This document shows, one piece after another, positions 60,942 through 64,000 of a stretch of 64,000 nt of DNA. The position numbers and the translations under genes were made by a program. Position 1 is the first letter of the stretch; the number at the start of each line of letters is the position of its first letter. This DNA is from Mediterraneibacter gnavus ATCC 29149 (GTDB lineage: Bacteria > Bacillota > Clostridia > Lachnospirales > Lachnospiraceae): NCBI RefSeq assembly GCF_008121495.1, contig NZ_CP043051.1, positions 2,065,001 through 2,129,000 on the forward strand, in the 5' to 3' direction. The notes beneath the pieces are model-generated. The model saw only the letters and a program-made list of their open reading frames with translations. It did not search any database and was not told the DNA's origin.

Positions 60942-62174
60942 ATGAGATTAAAGGAAATTGAGGCAAGATTAGCCGAAATCAAAGAAGAGCTTAACACCAG
61001 AGCGGCAGAGCTTACAGACGAGGAAATTACAAAACTGGAAACAGAGGTAACAGACTTGCAGGAAGAGCGCACCGCTTTACTGGCAGCGGCAGAGAAACGC
61101 AAAAAGCTGCTTGAAAGAATTGCAGCAGGAGAGCCGACAGGTGGAGCGGGAGCAGATACCACGTTGCTTAGAAATTTCAAGGGAGCAGGCGGCGCAGGAG
61201 CAGGAGAACCAGAGGACAAATACGACACTATGGCATACAGAAAAGCGTTTATGAATTATGTATGCAGAGGCGTTGCTATTCCGGCAGAGTACAGAGCAGC
61301 TGAAACCACCACCACAGCAGACAGTGGCGCTGTAATTCCGACAACTATTATGAATGAAATCATTCAGAAACTGGAAAGCTACGGCAGCATTTATGCAAAG
61401 GTGCGCAAGATTAACGTACAGGGCGGCGTTTCCATTCCGATTGCAGACTTAAAGCCTACTGCGCACTGGATTACAGAGGAAAAGAGCAGCGACGACCAGA
61501 AAGCATCTGCTAAAAATTCCGTAACATTCAATTATTACGGTTTGGAGTGCAAAATTTCCCAGAGCATTTTAGCGAATGTAGTAACGCTGAAAATGTTTAC
61601 TGATTTGTTTGTACCTATGGCAACAGAGGCAATGGTAAAGGCTATTGAAATTGCTATTTTCAACGGTACAGGCGAGGGGCAGCCGCTGGGCGTTCTGAAA
61701 GACAGCAGGGTAACAGCTGTAATTACTCTGACACCGGAAGAGTACGCAAGCTGGAACGGCTGGCACAAGGTAAAAGGAAAAATGAAAAAGGCGTACAGAA
61801 ACGGCAGTTTTGTTATGAACCAGTCCACTTTTGATACTGGCATTGACGGTATGGAAGATGAGAATGGGCAGCCTATCGGACGCACAAACTACGGCGTAAA
61901 CGGAGAGGAAACATACCGTTTCATGGGTAAGAACGTAGAAACAGTAGAGGACGACGTTTTACCGAGCTGGGACGACGCAAACGAGGGCGACGTAATCGCA
62001 GTATTTATGAATTTCTCCGATTACGTTATCAATACCAACATGGAAATGCAGGTAGTGAAGTGGACAGACCACGACAACAACAAGATTAAGAATAAGTGCT
62101 TAATGGTTGTGGACGGCAAAGTAGCTGACGCTGCGGGCATTATCTTAGTTAAAAAGGGCGTAACAGCAGTGTAA
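60942..62174 (+). CDS. Major capsid protein, HK97 fold
   Basis: A 410-residue capsid protein. Residues 1-70 are a coiled-coil delta domain (KEIEARLAEIKEELNTRAAELTDEEITKLETEV) expected to be removed by the protease. The mature part begins near the Ala/Gly-rich segment at ~residues 75-95. IPTTIMNEIIQKLESYGSIYAKVRKINV, and FNGTGEGQPLGVLKD are hallmark segments. An AAAGGAG site precedes the ATG. Confidence 0.95.
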   Translation: MRLKEIEARLAEIKEELNTRAAELTDEEITKLETEVTDLQEERTALLAAAEKRKKLLERIAAGEPTGGAGADTTLLRNFKGAGGAGAGEPEDKYDTMAYRKAFMNYVCRGVAIPAEYRAAETTTTADSGAVIPTTIMNEIIQKLESYGSIYAKVRKINVQGGVSIPIADLKPTAHWITEEKSSDDQKASAKNSVTFNYYGLECKISQSILANVVTLKMFTDLFVPMATEAMVKAIEIAIFNGTGEGQPLGVLKDSRVTAVITLTPEEYASWNGWHKVKGKMKKAYRNGSFVMNQSTFDTGIDGMEDENGQPIGRTNYGVNGEETYRFMGKNVETVEDDVLPSWDDANEGDVIAVFMNFSDYVINTNMEMQVVKWTDHDNNKIKNKCLMVVDGKVADAAGIILVKKGVTAV

Positions 62175-62190
62175 GAAAGCGAGGCAGGCA

Positions 62191-62805
62191 ATGAAAGGAC
62201 ATTTAGACGTAAAGCAGTTGGAAAGCTATAATAAAGCAGATTTGCAGGAACTGGCAAAGCAGCTGGGCGTAGATGCAGAGGGAACAAAGAAAGAAATTGC
62301 TGCACGCTGCGCAGCCGTCGAGGTAGACATACCAGACGACAGCGAGCTTACGGAAGAGGATAAAAAAGTAGCAGCCGAGGCAGCGGCAGAGGCAGCAGCC
62401 AAAGCCGAAGAGGAAAAGGCAGCGGCAGAGGCGGCAGCCAAAGCCGAAGAGGAAAAGGCAGCGGCAGAGGCGGCAGCCAAAGCCGAAGAGGAAAAGGCAG
62501 CGGCAGAGGCGGCAGCCAAAGCCGAAGAGGAAAAGGCAGCGGCAGAGGCGGCAGCCAAAGCCGAAGAGGAAAAGGCAGCGGCAGAGGCGGCAGCCAAAGC
62601 CGAAGAGGAAAAGGCAGCGGCAGAGGCAGTAGCCAAAGCCGAGGAAGAAAAGAAAGCAGCAGGGCTGGTAAAAGTGAAAGCAAAGCGCCGTTTTCTTGAC
62701 AAGGAATTAAACCAGATTAAGGATACGGGGGATATTTACACAGTAAGCAGAGAGCGTGCAGCAGTTCTGGAAGAGGCAGGCGTAGCAGTAGTAATGACAG
62801 AGTAA
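62191..62805 (+). CDS. Phage head-region protein with Ala/Glu/Lys helix repeats
   Basis: A 204-residue protein in three parts. An N-terminal SAP/HeH-like helix pair (YNKADLQELAKQLGVDAEGTKKEIAARC) comes first. Then come about seven near-identical 13-residue units (AAAEAAAKAEEEK) that should form one long rigid helix. The C-terminal strand domain (VKVKAKRRFLDKELNQIKDTGDIYTVSRERAAVLEEAGVAVV) is typical of proteins found between capsid and connector genes. A decoration or assembly role is likely but not shown. GAAAGCGAGG lies six bases before the ATG. Confidence 0.75.
   Translation: MKGHLDVKQLESYNKADLQELAKQLGVDAEGTKKEIAARCAAVEVDIPDDSELTEEDKKVAAEAAAEAAAKAEEEKAAAEAAAKAEEEKAAAEAAAKAEEEKAAAEAAAKAEEEKAAAEAAAKAEEEKAAAEAAAKAEEEKAAAEAVAKAEEEKKAAGLVKVKAKRRFLDKELNQIKDTGDIYTVSRERAAVLEEAGVAVVMTE
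62389..62655 (+). repeat. Tandem 39-bp coding repeats
   Basis: Near-perfect units of 39 bases (core GCCAAAGCCGAAGAGGAAAA) code for the 13-residue helix module. The inner copies are identical at DNA level, so the array is young or kept uniform by slippage. Confidence 0.9.
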
Positions 62806-62822
62806 GAAAGAGGGTGCAGGCT

Positions 62823-63173
62823 ATGGCAGCAGATACCACAACATTAACCGAGAAGATGCGGGCGGCGCTGCGTATAAGCAGCACCAGTGAGAAAATCACA
62901 GAGGAAATAAACGACTGTATAGCCGCCTGCAAAATGGATTTGCAGGACGTAGGCGTAAAGAAACTGGATGAAACAGACGCACTGATTATTAGGGCAATTA
63001 CCTTATACTGCAAGGCAGAGTTTGGCTATTCTGATAAATCAGAGCAGTTTTGGAAGTCTTACGAGTGCTTGAAAACTCATTTAAGCCTATCCAGTGAATA
63101 CACAGGCGGCGAAACGCCGGACAGTACAGACGACGAGGTAAACGAGGAAGATATCAAGAACTTATTCGGATAG
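62823..63173 (+). CDS. Head-tail connector protein (gp6-like)
   Basis: A 116-residue protein, LTEKMRAALRISSTSEKITEEINDCIAACKMDLQDVGVKKLDETDALIIRAITLYCKAEFGYSD, the helical pattern of HK97 gp6-type connectors. The ATG at 62823 was chosen; a GTG three codons earlier is possible. It has an acidic C-terminal tail. Confidence 0.85.
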   Translation: MAADTTTLTEKMRAALRISSTSEKITEEINDCIAACKMDLQDVGVKKLDETDALIIRAITLYCKAEFGYSDKSEQFWKSYECLKTHLSLSSEYTGGETPDSTDDEVNEEDIKNLFG

Positions 63174-63187
63174 GAGAAACAGACAGA

Positions 63188-63901
63188 ATGGCGATTAAAA
63201 GAGTAACTTATAATACGCTGTCTTATCTGGTAGCGGAAATTAAAGACCGCTACGCAGAGAAAAGCGCCATAGGAGCGCTGGGGGGGCTTGATAAGGTAGC
63301 GGTAGAAAATCTGGAAGACGATTTGAAAAAACTTATAAACGGCAAGGCAAATGCAGCCACCACGCTTGCGGGTTACGGCATCACAGACGGAATGACAGCA
63401 ACGGAGATAGCAAGCGCTATTTCCACGGCGATTGCTGGAACAGACCACTTAAGCCGTGTAATGGTAGACAGTACGGCAGATATTAACGTAGCGGCAGACG
63501 GTGCAGAAAAGAAAATCTACATGGTAAAGAATACCGACGGAGAGGCAGGAAACCTTTACAGTGAGTACATGGTAATTGACGGAAAGCTGGAAAAGGTAGG
63601 CGACTGGAAAGTAGACTTAAGCAGCTATGCCAAGACCACAGAAGTAACGGCAGCCATTGCAAATGCGCTGACAGCATACGCCAAGACCGCAGACGTTACT
63701 AAGGCAATCAATGCAGCAGTAGCGGGGCTTATCCAGCTGGACGACTTAAGCGTAGCGTCTACGGGGGCAGGCAATGTAGTAACGGGGCTTGCGTATGACA
63801 ACAAGACAGGAAAATTTACAGTAACCAAAGGACTTACTGCACTTACAGAGGCAGACTTTACAGAGATTACGCAGCAGGAAGTAAAAGCCATGTTTGCGTA
63901 A
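63188..63901 (+). CDS. Fibre-like phage structural protein
   Basis: A 237-residue protein. The N-terminal YNTLSYLVAEIKDRYAEKSAIGALGGLDKV is followed by beta/Ala-rich segments TTLAGYGITDG and YAKTTEVTAAIANALTAYAKTADVTKAI, the short pseudo-repeats typical of tail or head fibres. It sits directly after the connector, where head-closure genes are normally found, so a head fibre or decoration is as likely as a tail fibre. Confidence 0.65.
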   Translation: MAIKRVTYNTLSYLVAEIKDRYAEKSAIGALGGLDKVAVENLEDDLKKLINGKANAATTLAGYGITDGMTATEIASAISTAIAGTDHLSRVMVDSTADINVAADGAEKKIYMVKNTDGEAGNLYSEYMVIDGKLEKVGDWKVDLSSYAKTTEVTAAIANALTAYAKTADVTKAINAAVAGLIQLDDLSVASTGAGNVVTGLAYDNKTGKFTVTKGLTALTEADFTEITQQEVKAMFA

Positions 63902-63914
63902 GTGAGGTACTGGT

Positions 63915-64000
63915 ATGAGGTGGTTTAGCCTTGCCAGCTTAAAGGCGCTGGTATCAGAGATAACAGCCAGAGAAAACAGCAATATGCAGGCTGTAAATGA
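63915..64000 (+). CDS. Phage gene, 5' fragment cut by window end
   Basis: 28 codons are visible, MRWFSLASLKALVSEITARENSNMQAVN, with no in-frame stop before the edge. The ASLKALVSEI segment echoes TLSYLVAEI at the start of the previous gene, hinting at a related structural protein. GTGAGG lies upstream. Confidence 0.5.
   Translation, partial: MRWFSLASLKALVSEITARENSNMQAVN

Larger units (their letters stand above)
45650..64000 (+). mobile_element. Prophage or phage-plasmid-like element, left ~18.4 kb (continues past window)
   Basis: About 40 closely packed + strand genes end in an HK97-type packaging and head module. The left boundary is placed after the topA terminators, where codon use, start-site sequence and GATC content all change. 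No integrase or attachment repeat is visible, so the exact edge and mode of maintenance are open. HUH replication protein plus ParA/ParB points to an element able to replicate and partition on its own. Confidence 0.85.

Noticed and set aside
62226-62702. Ser/Ala-rich minus-strand frame across the phage repeat protein
   Set aside because: It is the antisense of the 39-bp repeats, with no start signal; all other phage genes are on the + strand.

Overview
The window is a Firmicutes chromosome segment, most likely a gut Lachnospiraceae (Clostridium cluster XIVa relative). The support is family-level only: strong AGGAGG ribosome sites, a sporulation sigma-K gene, pyruvate formate-lyase with its activase, SPKTGD-type sortase tails, and the conserved ireB-ruvX-DUF1292 cluster next to an O-methyltransferase and a U32 peptidase. 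Species cannot be fixed from sequence alone.

Layout. 1-1362 is the 3' part of a 23S rRNA gene that ends in a terminator with no 5S gene behind it. A lipoprotein gene and tRNA-Trp follow. The tRNA 3' end holds a very small integrated element (2471-4996) with an XRE repressor, one exported protein and a tyrosine integrase. 5.1-8.8 kb encodes a three-subunit xanthine dehydrogenase-type molybdoenzyme. 9.0-16.6 kb is accessory: a heptad-repeat coiled-coil protein, a GNAT acetyltransferase, an IS element, and two near-identical sortase-anchored repeat proteins with a lipoprotein gene between them. The IS lies between the first surface gene and its probable promoter. 16.7-20.0 kb carries pflB, pflA and rubredoxin. 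20.3-26.3 kb carries a DUF4317 protein and a MarR-controlled heterodimeric ABC exporter. 26.35-28.75 kb holds molybdenum-cofactor genes (moaC, a mogA/moaB type, moaA, a MOSC protein) that could supply the molybdoenzyme. 28.8-45.5 kb is housekeeping: prmA, rsmE, a cysteine desulfurase with thiI, mtaB, the ireB-ruvX-DUF1292 group, a Fur-family regulator, RNase J, sigK, comM-like, dprA and topA.

From about 45.65 kb to the window end lies a prophage or phage-like element, all on the + strand and running off the right edge. It starts with many small early genes and one tRNA. Then come an HUH replication protein, a VRR-NUC nuclease, ParA, a ParB-DUF3850 fusion, SSB and an ArpU/sigma-like regulator. 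A short promoter-hairpin-terminator unit precedes HNH, a probable cos region, terminase, portal, protease, HK97-type capsid, a connector and a fibre-like gene. No integrase is present in the visible part.

Three properties set the phage apart from its host. Reading both strands by eye I found a single GATC site in about 18.3 kb, while host DNA is full of GATC. Many phage genes share a start cassette, GAAAG(C/A)GAGG followed by a short spacer and ATG, which also writes a recurring C-terminal tail into upstream proteins. The phage tRNA has anticodon CAT and the C4-G69/C5-G68 pairs typical of the minor tRNA-Ile that reads AUA, and the phage genes appear rich in ATA codons.
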